From NCBI GenBank assembly GCA_039566865.1, contig CM076957.1:6457896-6521895 (forward strand): a stretch of 64,000 nucleotides of DNA. Direction: 5' to 3'. How positions within the stretch are numbered: the stretch's first letter is position 1; the number at the start of each line of letters is the position of its first letter. This stretch comes from Aurelia coerulea. Lineage: Eukaryota > Cnidaria > Scyphozoa > Semaeostomeae > Ulmaridae. Made by a program: the position numbers and the translations under genes. The notes below the pieces were generated by a model. It saw only the letters and a list, made by a program, of their open reading frames with translations, did no database searches and had not been told where the DNA came from. Of the stretch, positions 10,911-21,634 are shown piece after piece.

Positions 10911-13234
10911 GTATGAGATTCAAACGTACAGTAAGAACCCGCATAGAAACATTTTTTTCAATATAGCCTGTTTAGTTTCACATTAAAACATATAGAAGTT
11001 TTTTATATGAGGGTACCATTTCTCAACAAAATCAGCCGGAGGTTTCTTAAGAAGTGCTTTCTATTTTGCGAGTTCGTACTGTACTTGTTCCTATCCATGC
11101 ATCGGCTTTGCAAAATGTTTGTCGAGGATAGTATCACCTGTTGGGCCCTCCACCTCTTTGGATCTCGAATTCCTATGTTTTCGCTCGCATCCGATCAATT
11201 ATAATTATAGGTGCAGAATGTTTTGCTCATTTCTATGGCATGAATCCCCGTCCAGTCTTGTCTTCACCGACCAATCAGATTGCTTTTATACAGCATATAT
11301 CTTAGAACTGCCATACACTCACAGGAGTAGGTTGGTTTTGAGAAGTACTATATGGTACCCTGGGGCACTTTAATGCCAAAAGGTACTTTAGGGTACACCT
11401 TTTGGGGTACCAGGCTTGAATACCCTCAAATGTACCACCTTATTTCTGTGAGTGTATGTAATAATCTATAAGTTGTTTTAGAGAGATCACCGACAATTTC
11501 ATGAGGCGTTTATTTACTGAATCTCCCTCAAATATGATATACATTGACAATTTTATAATGAATATTTATAAGTACTCAATAGTTAGCGAGCAACCAGGAT
11601 TTGTCCTTTTTTTGGTGCAAACAGAAACATTTTTAAATTATCAGCAAAATCGAGAAAATTAGAATTACCACCACCGGGAATCGAACGACGGATTCAGGGC
11701 AAGCGTCTTAACCTATTCTGTGTCTTAACGACAGACCACAGTGGCATGTTTAATTTACATTTATGAATATATATACCGGGTGAGCCAGAAAAAAGTTCCC
11801 ACTTTAGAAAATTCGTAGCACCAAAAGTACTTAGTGGATTTAAATGATTCAAATTCTAGTTAAAAGCAAAGAGATCAAAGTATTTTTGTGATTGTTCTCG
11901 TCATCTTACGAGCACTGCAAGTATAGGTAAATTCAACTTTAAAGAAATTTCATATTTGCAAAATGACTGAAAAAGGCCTGAAACACTTGATCAAATCATT
12001 AGAACGCTCCTCACATAGAACAATACGCAAAGGCAGTTCACCTCTCTCAAGAGTTATAAGACATAGATTTGCAAACAGATACTAAAGATTTTCAATCTCA
12101 TGGTAATAGATGTGCAGACGATGTCTCTCACCCATGAGAAATGGCATTTTCTCTGTTGTTCTGAGCGAGGAGTCCTTTATGATTTGATCAAGCATTTTAG
12201 GCCTTTTTCAGTCATTTTGCAACCATCAAGTTTTTATAAACTTGAATTTACCAATTTTTCCAGTGCTCGTAAAAAGGTGAGAAAATTCACAAAAATACTT
12301 CAATCTTTTGGCTGTCAAGCAAATATTGATTCATTCCAATCCATTAAGTACTCTTGGTGCTATGAATTTTCAAAAGTGGGAACTTTTTTCTGGCCCACTT
12401 GGTATATATATATACAGCATAGCCGCTAAATATTTCCATTGCATTGCAATAAGAACATCTGGTGTTACTTGCCTCAATCAACAATTCGACGATAAAGCTT
12501 CTCGATTGCATGTTTTGTTTACTTTTTGCAGGATAATTGTGAAGCCAATGGCTCTACACCCATCACGCCGCAGGACATATGTCATTGTTGTAATCATTTG
12601 GACATTTGCAATTGCTTACAACGTACCTCTCTTGCTTCAACTAGAGCTTCGTGATAACAGATGTACTGCTACAAATAAAACATTCCTTAAGGGGGGTAAA
12701 CTGGAGTTTTTCTTGTTGACGATATTTTTTTTGCTTTGGGGTGCATCGAACTTCCTTCTTATTGCTGTATATTGGCGGACAATAGGTGCTTTGAAGCGAA
12801 ACAGAGTACAACATGCGAATAACCAAGCTATGTTGAAGCGAGACAAAGAAAATGCAAATATTGTCAAAATGTTCATTATCATTGTCGCGCTGTTCGTTAC
12901 ATTTACAATTCCAGAAGTATGTTTCGTGTTTACTGACTTCTTCTTAGTCGATGTCCTGGAAATAAAAGATATCGATCTTCTTATAAAGGTGTACAAATAT
13001 CGATATGTTTTCGTAGTTACCTCAACGGCAACGGTTTGTATCAACCCAATAATCTACGCAAGATTGCACAAGGACATTAACCAGTTCTTCCGAGTTACAG
13101 GGAAACGTTTGATTGATTGGATCATGCAATGTTTTCAGTCGATACTTAAACCTAGCAGCAAAGACTCTTACACTGTGTATGCATCATATTCGCAGTCAGA
13201 AACCGAAATCTATGTTGTAGGGACATCGCAATGA
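10390..13234 (+). CDS. Rhodopsin-class (family A) G protein-coupled receptor, two exons
   Basis: Joining 10390-10910 to 12532-13234 gives a 407-residue seven-helix receptor for a plasma-membrane ligand, probably a peptide. Seen: a glycosylation-rich N-tail (1-49); TM1 near 73-98 with G88-N89; TM2 with LAFTD (D118); C147 and C218 for the usual TM3-ECL2 disulfide; DRY at 171-173; W197 in TM4; a short basic third intracellular loop around 258-280; TM6 near 284-306; TM7 with NPIIY at 345-349; and a cytoplasmic tail ending in a Ser/Tyr-rich stretch. The TM6 toggle is atypical: the usual CWxP is replaced by FTIP. Met1 (10390) or Met7 (10408, better Kozak context) could start. The ligand cannot be inferred. 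The gene looks intact. Confidence 0.9.
11315..11455. mobile_element. Small TA-flanked MITE in the GPCR intron
   Basis: CACTCACAG at the left end and CTGTGAGTG at the right end are each bordered by TA. The interior is rich in GGTACC and GGGTAC words that pair with each other. Confidence 0.6.
11660..11750 (-). repeat. tRNA-like element (possible SINE head)
   Basis: On the - strand the segment ends GTTCGATTCCCGGTGGTGG, a good pol III B box with the 3' part of a tRNA. The A-box half is poor (TGGTCTGTCGTTAAG). It does not fold as a complete tRNA by eye, so a tRNA-derived SINE or tRNA pseudogene is more likely. Confidence 0.45.
11776..12402. mobile_element. CCGGGTG-family MITE in the GPCR intron
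   Basis: 627 bp, flanked by TA on both sides, with long inverted arms. The left begins CCGGGTGAGCCAGAAAAAAG and TTCCCACTTT. The right ends AAAGTGGG, AACTTTTTTC, TGGCCCACTTGG. Arms of about 190 bp share GTAGCACCAAAAGTACTTA. This is a Tc1/mariner-type MITE by its TA duplication. Confidence 0.85.
12532..13234 (+). CDS. GPCR exon 2 (ICL2 to C-tail)
   Basis: Acceptor TTTTTGCAG; the first base G completes the AG|G arginine codon. It carries TM4-TM7 and the tail, ending at TGA 13232-13234. The open frame extends upstream into the intron (from 12308) but that part is MITE sequence. A candidate polyadenylation hexamer AATAAA follows at 13279. Confidence 0.9.
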
Positions 13235-13278
13235 GCTTTGGCGATACCCCTTTTGAAACATGTGAAATCAGAGAGACA

Positions 13279-13284
13279 AATAAA
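13279..13284 (+). promoter_or_regulatory. Candidate poly(A) signal of the GPCR
   Basis: AATAAA lies 45 bp after the stop codon. It would give a very short 3'UTR. Confidence 0.4.
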
Positions 13285-13654
13285 TTTTCATTGGCATTAA
13301 ATATTGGTATGATCGAATACATGGAATTAATGATGAGAATAGTAATCATAATTCTAATAATAATTGTAACAATTGCAACGAAAGCGATGAAGATGACGAT
13401 TGTGATATGTAATATAATTGTGCAGGGACGTTGGAAGCATCTCAAACTTGGGAGGGCACGACACTTCAAGGGCACTTTTTCATTAAGCTAAAGGGGCATT
13501 TCCTGAAAATAAAAATGTGAAGATAGTTATGATTACAGACAGTACTGATAATTTTGAAAATAAGACTGATTATTGTCAGTTGTTAATTTATCTAATGATT
13601 TACTGATCCATCTAGTTCAAGCCTAATTTTTCATTTCAAGTGCTCCCGTAGTCT
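13285..13654. other. No further gene; GPCR 3' flank
   Basis: AT-rich sequence with an ATA/ATG-rich simple stretch near 13320-13410. The open frames 13231-13491 (+) and 13152-13475 (-) are chance frames. Confidence 0.5.
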
Positions 13655-13818
13655 TTAGGCTAATTTCCAGTCAGTGGAATTTTCCGAGCGGGCGGAATTT
13701 TAGACAATAAAAAGTCGCTCAGCTGTAACTTTCTATTCAATGCCAGAGCGACATTTTCTCTCGACTACCATAGAAATTCCGCCCGCTCGGAAAATTCCAC
13801 TGACTGGAAATCAGCCTT
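13655..13818. mobile_element. 164-bp MITE with ~45-bp near-perfect TIRs
   Basis: GGCTAATTTCCAGTCAGTGG and AATTTTCCGAGCGGGCGG at the left are mirrored at 13769-13818. A secondary inverted pair GTCGCTC/GAGCGAC lies inside. This short, high-identity hairpin suggests a young insertion. Confidence 0.85.
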
Positions 13819-14079
13819 TATGCACATATAAAGGACACAAGCAAAGTGCTGTAAACAAACAAGTTTTATGCTTTTCATACCTTTTTAGTTTTGACATTAA
13901 TTTTCACACCATTGGTATTTGATCAAAATTATCTCTAACAGTGCAGATAAGAAATTGAAAATGATAACAAATATGTATTTCCAATGAACCATGCGCTTAA
14001 ATTCCCTCTAATATTCATATTTACCTAATGCCTATGATCAACAGCAAGGGAATCTAAGCCTTTCATAAAGTAACCTTAC

Positions 14080-14660
14080 CATTACAATAGGCCATAACAC
14101 GTGCTGCACAGCATAGGTTACAAATCTTTAAAAAGGCTTGTGTAAAATTGATTGACCTATTTCTTTGAACTGAATGACTTCCAAGGAACTTTAGCTATTT
14201 CTCTATACTTCTACCGTTGGATTTTTCGGAAATCTTCAATATTTTCAGAATTAGAGTGATTTTCTTCTTTTTCAAGAATTCAAGAAAAATGTTCAAAAAA
14301 ACTTAAAATCATCGTAATTTCTAAACTGTTTGACGTAACATCACGTAATTTCGAAGAATGCCATAGTTTATGAATGCCTACAATATGGTATCAAGCACAA
14401 GTCTGTCACTCATCTGGTTTATGATTTAGAAATTTGATGACGTCACATCCTCAAATGACATGAAAGATACGCTGTAGTTTCGAAAATGTGCAAAATTTCT
14501 GGAAAGTCGACCGGTAGAATTATAGATAAGCATCTAAAGTTTCTTTCAAGTCATTCAAACAGAAGAAATATATCATTGAACTTTACATCCACATTTTTAC
14601 GCCGAGAAAAAGATTTGGAACATATGCTGTGCCGCACCATATTTGGGAAACTGATCTATG
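14080..14660. mobile_element. ~570-bp MITE family 'AAATCTTTAAAAAGG', copy 1
   Basis: The inverted ends share GTGCTGCACAGCATAGGTTA and ACAAATCTTTAAAAAGG, matched in reverse near 14605-14645. Internal landmarks AAAATCATCGTAA, CTACAATATGGT and TTTGATGACGTCA recur in copies at 34895-35425 and 63726-64000. Confidence 0.7.
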
Positions 14661-14734
14661 CCATATAGAACTATAGACATAGGCATATAGAGCATCTCAA
14701 TAGTTCGAATAATTAGTAGTGCTGCGTGAAAAGT

Positions 14735-15720
14735 CCTACGCTTTTCAATTTTTTTATTAATGACCTAATTAAACGAGTTGAATCGGTAATTGCCTTTTAT
14801 ATGCAGATGACCTTATCTTGATGTCCAAGGCAAGGGATGGTTTGCAAACTATGCTGAATGAACTAAGTGATTTCTGTAAATCATGGAAAATTAATGCTAA
14901 TACAAAAAAGACCAACTACCTTACATTCCAGAAAAATGCAGAGTGAACAAAAAAGATTCTTTCTTTATCAACGATAAGATACTCGAAAATGTTAACGAAT
15001 ATGAATACCTACGAATAACCACAAACTCTGCTGGTCCCATTTCTCAATCCCACTTTCAACATCCTCAACAGCAAAGCCAAACGAGCGATGTATACTCCTA
15101 ATAATAAATGTGCTATATAAAACGATCACCAGTAAGGCCGCGCTTTAAAACTAGTTGACTCTGTAATTTCCTCTATCCTCCTCTATTGCTCTGAGGTTTG
15201 GGGAGCATTTGGCTACCTTGATTATGAAAAATTGGATAGTAACCCCATTGAAAGAACACACCTGTCATTTTGTAAACATATCCTTGGAGTAAACAGATCC
15301 CTTACCAATAATTTGGTTCGAGGTGAACTTGAAAGATATTCATTAAATGCTACAATAGACTGTAGATATATTTCCTTCCAGCAGCACATCAAAAGCATAT
15401 GCCCCAAAGCAGTTTAGTTTATCAAGCATTAATTGCAAATAAAGAATTAGATAGCAATTTTAACTTTACTACACATCTGAATAATATTGAAGCCTCAACT
15501 AATTCACCAAATATTTTTAAGGTAACAAAAAATCAAGTAAAAAGTAAATAACATGAAATTATTGTAACAAAGTATGAAAGTCCCGAATTCAAGAATCAGG
15601 CAAAAGTAAATGTTTTACTGATATTAAGGATTAAGAAAGACATATCCTTTAAAAACCATATCTTACCTCAGAACAAATTCGCAATGAAAGAATTTTAATC
15701 ACCAAATTACGAACTGGTGA
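14735..15720 (+). pseudogene. Decayed LINE reverse transcriptase
   Basis: Frames separated by shifts and stops spell non-LTR RT motifs: SPTLFNFFINDL, then YADDLILMSKARDG (catalytic YADD), then FCKSWKINANTKKT, later CSEVWGAFGY and CKHILGVNRS. The order matches RT motifs B-C through the thumb and C-terminal region of ORF2. The catalytic Asp pair is present, but multiple disruptions mean no functional product. The endonuclease domain is absent. Confidence 0.8.
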
Positions 15721-15806
15721 TCATGACCAAGAGATTGAAAAAGGCAGACACCACTGACCAATCCAAGGGCGGGCATGTCACACTGGAGGGACATGGTCCT
15801 ACCTTT

Positions 15807-15858
15807 GTCTAGCCTGCGTCGCAGACCGAATTCCAAAAGTTCTATGCGACGCAGTCTA
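15807..15858. repeat. ~50-bp hairpin nested in the left border repeats
   Basis: TAGCCTGCGTCGCAGA and its inverse TGCGACGCAGTCTA interrupt an ACCTTTGTC repeat, with CTA at both edges. It may be a miniature insertion. Confidence 0.55.
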
Positions 15859-16085
15859 ACCTTTGTCCGAAAACCGGTAGTTCAAGAAAAAAAATTGCAC
15901 AACCTTTGTCCCAAATGGCAAATTTCCGCTGTTATGTTTCTTCAATTTGATGGAACATGATGCATCACTGACGATGTTTGTCCCAAAAACCGGTAGTTTC
16001 GACCAACTACTGTTCTCGAAAACAAGTACATTGTGTAGCCATGAAATTGGCATTGTCCCAAAACCAGTTGCCGGACAAAGGTAAA

Positions 16086-17812
16086 GATCTGTTCTCGATC
16101 TATCTTAGATCAGGACTGGATCCCCTATTAGATGTGCAATAGATCCAATATAGATCCATCCTAAATCTGTTTGCCATCTAAATAAGATCCAATTAAGATC
16201 TGTCCTCAATCTATCTTAGATCAGGACTGGATCCCCTATTAGATGTGTAATAGATCCATTATAGATCCGTCCTAAATCTGTTTGCCATCTAATTAAGATC
16301 CAATTAAGATCTGTTCTCGATCTATCTTAGATCAGGACTGGATCCCCTATTAGATGTGCAATAGATCCAATATAGATCCATCCTAAATCTGTTTGCCATC
16401 TAAATAAGATCCAATTAAGATCTGTTCTCAATCTATCTTAGATCAGGACTGGATCCCCTATTAGATGTGCAATAGATCCAATATAGATCCATCCTAAATC
16501 TGTTTGCCATCTAATTAAGATCCAATTAAGATCTGTTCTCGATCTATCTTAGATCAGGACTGGATCCCCTATTAGATGTGTGCAATAGATCCAATATAGA
16601 TCCATCCTAAATCTGTTTGCCATCTAATTAAGATCCAATTAAGATCTGTTCTCGATCTATCTTAGATCAGGACTGGATCCCCTATTAGATGTGCAATAGA
16701 TCCAATATAGATCCATCCTAAATCTGTTTGTCATCTAATTAAGATCCAATTAAGATCTGTTCTCGATCTATCTTAGATCAGGACTGGATCCCCTATTAGA
16801 TGTGCAATAGATCCAATATAGATCCATCCTAAATCTGTTTGCCATCTAATTAAGATCCAATTAAGATCTGTTCTCGATCTATCTTAGATCAGGACTGGAT
16901 CCCCTATTAGATGTGCAATAGATCCAATATAGATCCATCCTAAATCTGTTTGCCATCTAAATAAGATCCAATTAAGATCTGTTCTCAATCTATCTTAGAT
17001 CAGGACTGGATCCCCTATTGGATGTGCAATAGATCCAATATAGATCCATCCTAAATCTGTTTGCCATCTAATTAAGATCCAATTAAGATCTGTTCTCGAT
17101 CTATCTTAGATCAGGACTGGATCCCCTATTAGATGTGCAATAGATCCAATATAGATCCATCCTAAATCTGTTTGCATCTAATTAAGATCCAATTAAGATC
17201 TGCTCTCGATCTATCTTAGATCAGGACTGGATCCCCTATTAGATGTGCAATAGATCCAATATAGATCCATCTTAAATCTGTTTGCCATCTAAATAAGATC
17301 CAATTAAGATCTGTTCTCAATCTATCTTAGATCAGGACTGGATCCCCTATTAGATGTGCAATAGATCCAATATAGATCCATCCTAAATCTGTTTGCCATC
17401 CAATTAAGATCTGTTCTCGATCAATCTTAGATCAGGACTGGATCCCCTATTAAATGTGCAATAGATCCAATATAGATCCATCCTAAATCTGTTTGCCATC
17501 TAATTAAGATCTGTTTTCCATCTATCTCAGATCAGGACTGGATCCCCTATTAGATGTGCAATAGATCCAATATAGATCCATATAGATCCATCCTAAATCT
17601 GTTTGCCATCTAATTAAGATCTTTTTTCCATCTATCTCAGATCAGGACTGGATCCCCTATTAGATGTGCAATAGATCCAATATAGATCCATCCTAAATCT
17701 GTTTGCCATCTAATTAAGATCCAATTAAGATCTGTTCTCAATCTATCTTAGATCAGAACTGGATCCTCAATTAGATGTGCAATAGATCTAATATGGATTA
17801 TAGTACTTGATT
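16086..17812. repeat. 111-bp satellite, 16 copies, built of ~11-bp GATC subunits
   Basis: GATCAGGACTGGATCCCC or a near match recurs at 16108, 16219, 16330, 16441, 16552, 16665, 16776, 16887, 16998, 17109, 17219, 17330, 17430, 17530, 17640 and 17751. Spacing is 111 bp with 100-bp variants near the right end. Each unit divides into ten subunits of 10-12 bp, seven starting GATC and the others GATG, AATC or ATC. Examples are GATCTGTTCTC, GATCAGGACTG and GATCCAATATA. Confidence 0.95.
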
Positions 17813-18013
17813 TTGGGAAAATTTTTCAGAGCAGCAAGGTACGAAAAGGATTGTAACCAAAGTAGTTGAACCATATCATATATCATATATAAAAATCATT
17901 AGAATTATTTATCATAAAAAGCAGACCTTGCAATGCTTAAGTTTGTTAATAAAGCTATACTACTTGGGATGTATAAAAGTGCTCTTAGATCACAGTTTAT
18001 GTCAAATGTAACC
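17813..18013. other. Spacer between satellite and orphan exon
   Basis: AT-rich. Contains ATATCATATATCATATAT near 17875. It would be 3'UTR or flank of the - strand exon at 18014-18135. Confidence 0.4.
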
Positions 18014-18135
18014 TCATGACTGAACATCGAGTTTCTTCTTCAGGACTTGCATCTTTTGAGCAAGCAATCTGTTTAATTTCAATTTCGTAGCCTCATCTGT
18101 TCGGTTGTTAGCAGCAGCGTAGTCAAATGTGTAAC
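18014..18135 (-). CDS. Orphan terminal exon, unrecognised protein C-terminus
   Basis: On the - strand an acceptor (CAACAATTTCAG) precedes two bases and 39 codons ending TGA at 18014. The peptide starts YTFDYAAANNRTDEA, continues through KLKLNRLLAQKM and ends KKKLDVQS. It is highly charged, amphipathic and coiled-coil-like, with protein-like composition unlike the surrounding frames. I do not recognise the family and found no convincing upstream exon in 18136-19335, so it may be a captured gene fragment or the last exon of a gene whose body lies further right. Confidence 0.45.
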
Positions 18136-19335
18136 CTGAAATTGTTGAAATAATGTTGAAAATATGTTGACTTGATAAGCACAATTTTAATGCACAAATC
18201 TCCCAAAGCATTCAGCAAATTTCATATCTTACTGCAATTTTTTTCCAAGTAAGATATCTGGAGACTCTTATCCATGTTGAATCCAGTCTATCCAACGACA
18301 CAATTGCAGCTCAGGACATAGAGACTTATAAACGATATAATACAAAAACAAGTAACATATCCATCCAGGGTTTTCCTATCAAGGAACGTGTCTTTGCCTT
18401 TTCTACCCTTTTTGTAAGCATTGCACGTTGCAAGCTGCTCCCTTCCAAACACCCTATCTAAGAGGCAGCTGAAGAGGCGGATGTGACTTCCAGCAGCATC
18501 ATATAAGATCTTTTAGTAGTTTGGACATGAAAAAACTCAACTGCATTGCCATGCTGTTGGCTGTCAACATTTGAGGTTCATTTTGTCGCACCCGAACGTT
18601 CTAAGATGAACCCTAAAAAGAGAAGCTATTACAGCAGGTTCTCTTAATAATTATAATAACTCATAGGTATCATTTTATACAGACTGTCGGTTAACAGCTT
18701 TTAGCACAAGATTCTGCACACACCAGGTAAACATATTCATTAAACTCCATTCTGCCTGATCTATGGATCTAAATGGCACAAATGATTAAAGATTCGAGGA
18801 ATGCCAATTGCAACAGTGGAACAAGTGTTAAGCAAGAAAGCAACGATCCAGGTATGGCAATTTAATACACAAACTAGCTATACCACAAAGATAACATATT
18901 ATTGTTCAAAGTTCCCCGCTTCCTTGGTTTTATCAAAGATACTCGTTTGGTTTGCCTCCCCCTCCCGTTATCTTCAGCATTAAGAATAAACATTACACAT
19001 GTAGTATTGATTTAGAAGCTAAAAGAACAGTATTATTCACCTCATCCAATCTTTAGTGGTCATTGCTTGATTGTGAAACTTCCATCAGCCTCCATCTTTA
19101 TCGACCTTGCAGTGTCGTTGAAATCTCCTTGCCGTTTCCGTTATAAAACCAGTGCGCTTTTTCAAATCAAGTTCAAATCTATTTCTTTTAAAAAACATTT
19201 CCCTCTCCATTTACTGTTGTTTGTTCTGTTTTCAATTCAATAATTGAAATGTTAATTGCTTTGCTTTGTTTCAATTGTCCCTTGGTAGCGTTTAAACACC
19301 TCTAGCCCAAAGCCTGACTTAATTAGGAGTCGGAT
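18136..19335. other. Spacer between the two satellites
   Basis: About 1.2 kb of non-repetitive sequence. On the + strand MPIATVEQVLSKKATIQ followed by GTATGG (18801-18853) is exon-like, but I see no partner exon. Nothing else is supported. Confidence 0.4.
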
Positions 19336-21060
19336 GAAAATAAGATCAAATATAGATCTGGATGCGATCCTGCCACCATATGTAAAAAAACTGCAGATTT
19401 GTGACCACTTGCACCAGATTTCAGGCAGATCTATTTAAGATCTAAGTTCAGATCTTTGAAAGATTGTAAACAGATTTTGTTTCCAGATGACAACTAGATT
19501 TTCATCACGATGAAAACAAGATCTAATTCAGATCTGGATGAGATCATACATCTAAATATGAAAACGGCAGATTTGCAACAGATTTCAGGCAGATCTATTT
19601 TAGATCTGCAAGTTTAGATTTTCCAAACATCCTGAAAAGATCTAGCATCCAGATGACTTCCAGATCTTTATTTGATATAAAAACTAGATCTAATTCAGAT
19701 CTGGATGAAATCAGAGAAAATGATGTAAAATGGCAGATTGCTCAACAAGGATAACAGATCTTATGTAGATGTATTTATGATCTAAGTTTAGATTTTCCAA
19801 ACATCCTGAAAAGATCTGGCATCCAGATGACTTCCAGATCTTTATTTGATATGAAAACTAGATCTAATTCAGATCTGGATGAAATCAGAGAAAAAGATGT
19901 AAAGCGGCAGATTTCTAAACAAGGATAACAGATCTTATGTAGATGTATTTATGATCTAAGTTTAGATTTTCCAAACATCCTGAAAAGATCTAGCATCCAG
20001 ATGACTTCCAGATCTTTATTTGATATGAAAACTAGATCTAATTCAGATCTGGATGAAACCAGAAAAAATGATGTAAAACAGCAGATTCTAAACAAGGATA
20101 ACAGATCTTATGTAGATGTATTTATGATCTAAGTTTAGATTTTCCAAACATCCTGAAAAGATCTAGCATCCAGATGACTTCCAGATCTTTATTTGATATG
20201 AAAACTAGATCTAATTCAGATCTGGATGAAACCAGAAAAAATGATGTAAAACAGCAGATTCTAAACAAGGATAACAGATCTTATGTAGATCTATTTATGA
20301 TCTAAATTTAGATTTTCCAAAGATCCTGAAAAGATCTAGCATCTAGATGACTTCCAGATCTTTATTTGATATGAAAACTAGATCTAATTCAGATCTGGAT
20401 GAAATCAGAGAAAAAGATGTAAAGCGGCAGATTTCTAAACAAGGATAACAGATTTTATGTAGATCTATTTATGATCTAAGTTTAGATTTTCCAAACATCC
20501 TGAAAAGATCTAGCATCTAGATGACTTCCAGATCTTTATTTGATATGAAAACTAGATCTAATTCAGATCTGGATGAAATCAGAGAAAAAGATGTAAAGCG
20601 GCAGATTTCTAAACAAGGATAACAGATCTTATGTAGATCTATTTATGATCTAAGTTTAGATTTTCCAAACATCCTGAAAAGATCTAGCAGCTAGATGACT
20701 TCCAGATCTTTATTTGATGTGAAAACTAGATCTAATTCAGATCTGGATGAAATCAGAGAAAAAGATGTAAAGCGGCAGATTTCTAAACAAGGATAACAGA
20801 TCTTATGTAGATCTATTTATGATCTAAGTTTAGATTTTCCAAACATCCTGAAAAGATCTAGCAGCTAGATGACTTCCAGATCTTTATTTGATGTGAAAAC
20901 TAGATCTAATTCAGATCTGGATGAAATCAGAGAAACTGATGTAAAACGACAGATTTGCAACAGATTTTAGGTGGATCCATTTAAGATCTAGCTGTGGTGT
21001 TTCAGATAGGTGATCAAACGCTAAATCTAGATCTTGGTCAGGAGTGATTTTATATAGATC
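19336..21060. repeat. 174-bp satellite, nine copies, also GATC-phased
   Basis: ATCTAATTCAGATCTGGATG recurs at 19521, 19688, 19862, 20036, 20209, 20382, 20556, 20730 and 20904: 167 bp, then 173-174 bp. Each unit carries six to seven GATC words, many as AGATCT, again mostly about 11 bp apart. The outer copies are most diverged and the inner copies near-identical, as expected for homogenisation by unequal exchange. Confidence 0.95.
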
Positions 21061-21084
21061 CTTTAGATTATGTTAATGAGCTTG

Positions 21085-21265
21085 AGACCGCTTTGGTGGA
21101 AAATTTGAAATCCTGGTCTTTTTTGGAAATTTGCCGGACAAAGGTAGGACCACTCTGGTGAAAATTTGGAATTTCTGTTCTTTTTTCCGTAAATTTGGCG
21201 GACAAAGGTAGAACCGCTTATGCAAAATTTGAGATTGGTCTTTTATGCTTAAATTTGGCGAGCAA
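21085..21265. repeat. ~62-bp tandem repeat at the right border
   Basis: Three units share GAAAATTTG, TTCTTTT, AAATTTGSCGGACAAAGGTA and GRACC. The CGGACAAAGGTA word also sits at the left edge of the 111-bp array (16070-16082). Confidence 0.75.
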
Positions 21266-21634
21266 AGGTAGAACCAGCTTACAGGTAAACTTTATGATTC
21301 TGATGAGATAGGAGGGTAGACAACTAGTTTGTTGTGACAAACTGATTGAATTTGAAGTCAAATATTTTACAGTACTTGCCCCGCCCTGCCAATCATACCA
21401 AGGGAAAATAGACTCTAAATTTTGTAACAATAACCAAATCGAAGATGAAACACATTTTATTTTCGAAATGCACCCAGTATAAACCCCAAAGATCAAATTT
21501 CCTACTAAAATGTTCAATATGTTATGATCTATTCCTTTGGTAGCCAACATCTTCTCCAATTCGTTTGAACCACGGGAGGGGAGAGGGGGTTCTTGGCAAA
21601 ATTTTGGGCAGGGGTCTGCCGCGAGCATATTCAA

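Larger units (their letters stand above)
15795..21151. mobile_element. Composite structure bounded by a perfect 15-bp inverted repeat
   Basis: GGTCCTACCTTTGTC at 15795-15809 has its exact inverse at 21137-21151. CCTTTGTCC-type words recur just inside or beyond both ends, and the left copy at 15902 also shares GGCAAATTTCC with the right. Between lie two satellites and a 1.5-kb spacer with an orphan exon. This could be one non-autonomous transposon with internal satellites, or coincident insertions; I favour the first at modest confidence. Confidence 0.5.

Noticed and set aside
11660..11750. Functional tRNA gene in the GPCR intron
   Set aside because: Only the 3' half is tRNA-like.
12308..12531. 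Upstream extension of the GPCR exon 2 frame
   Set aside because: This part is the right arm of the CCGGGTG MITE; the acceptor at 12531 with exact phase supports the shorter exon.
12637..13044. 135-codon antisense frame opposite GPCR exon 2
   Set aside because: Shadow of the real receptor exon, which has seven-helix motifs and splice sites.
18801..18853. Exon-like MPIATVEQVLSKKATIQ with a GT donor
   Set aside because: No acceptor-quality site or partner exon found on the + strand; left as a note only.
16086..21060. CRISPR array
   Set aside because: Units are contiguous satellites without unique spacers, in an animal genome.
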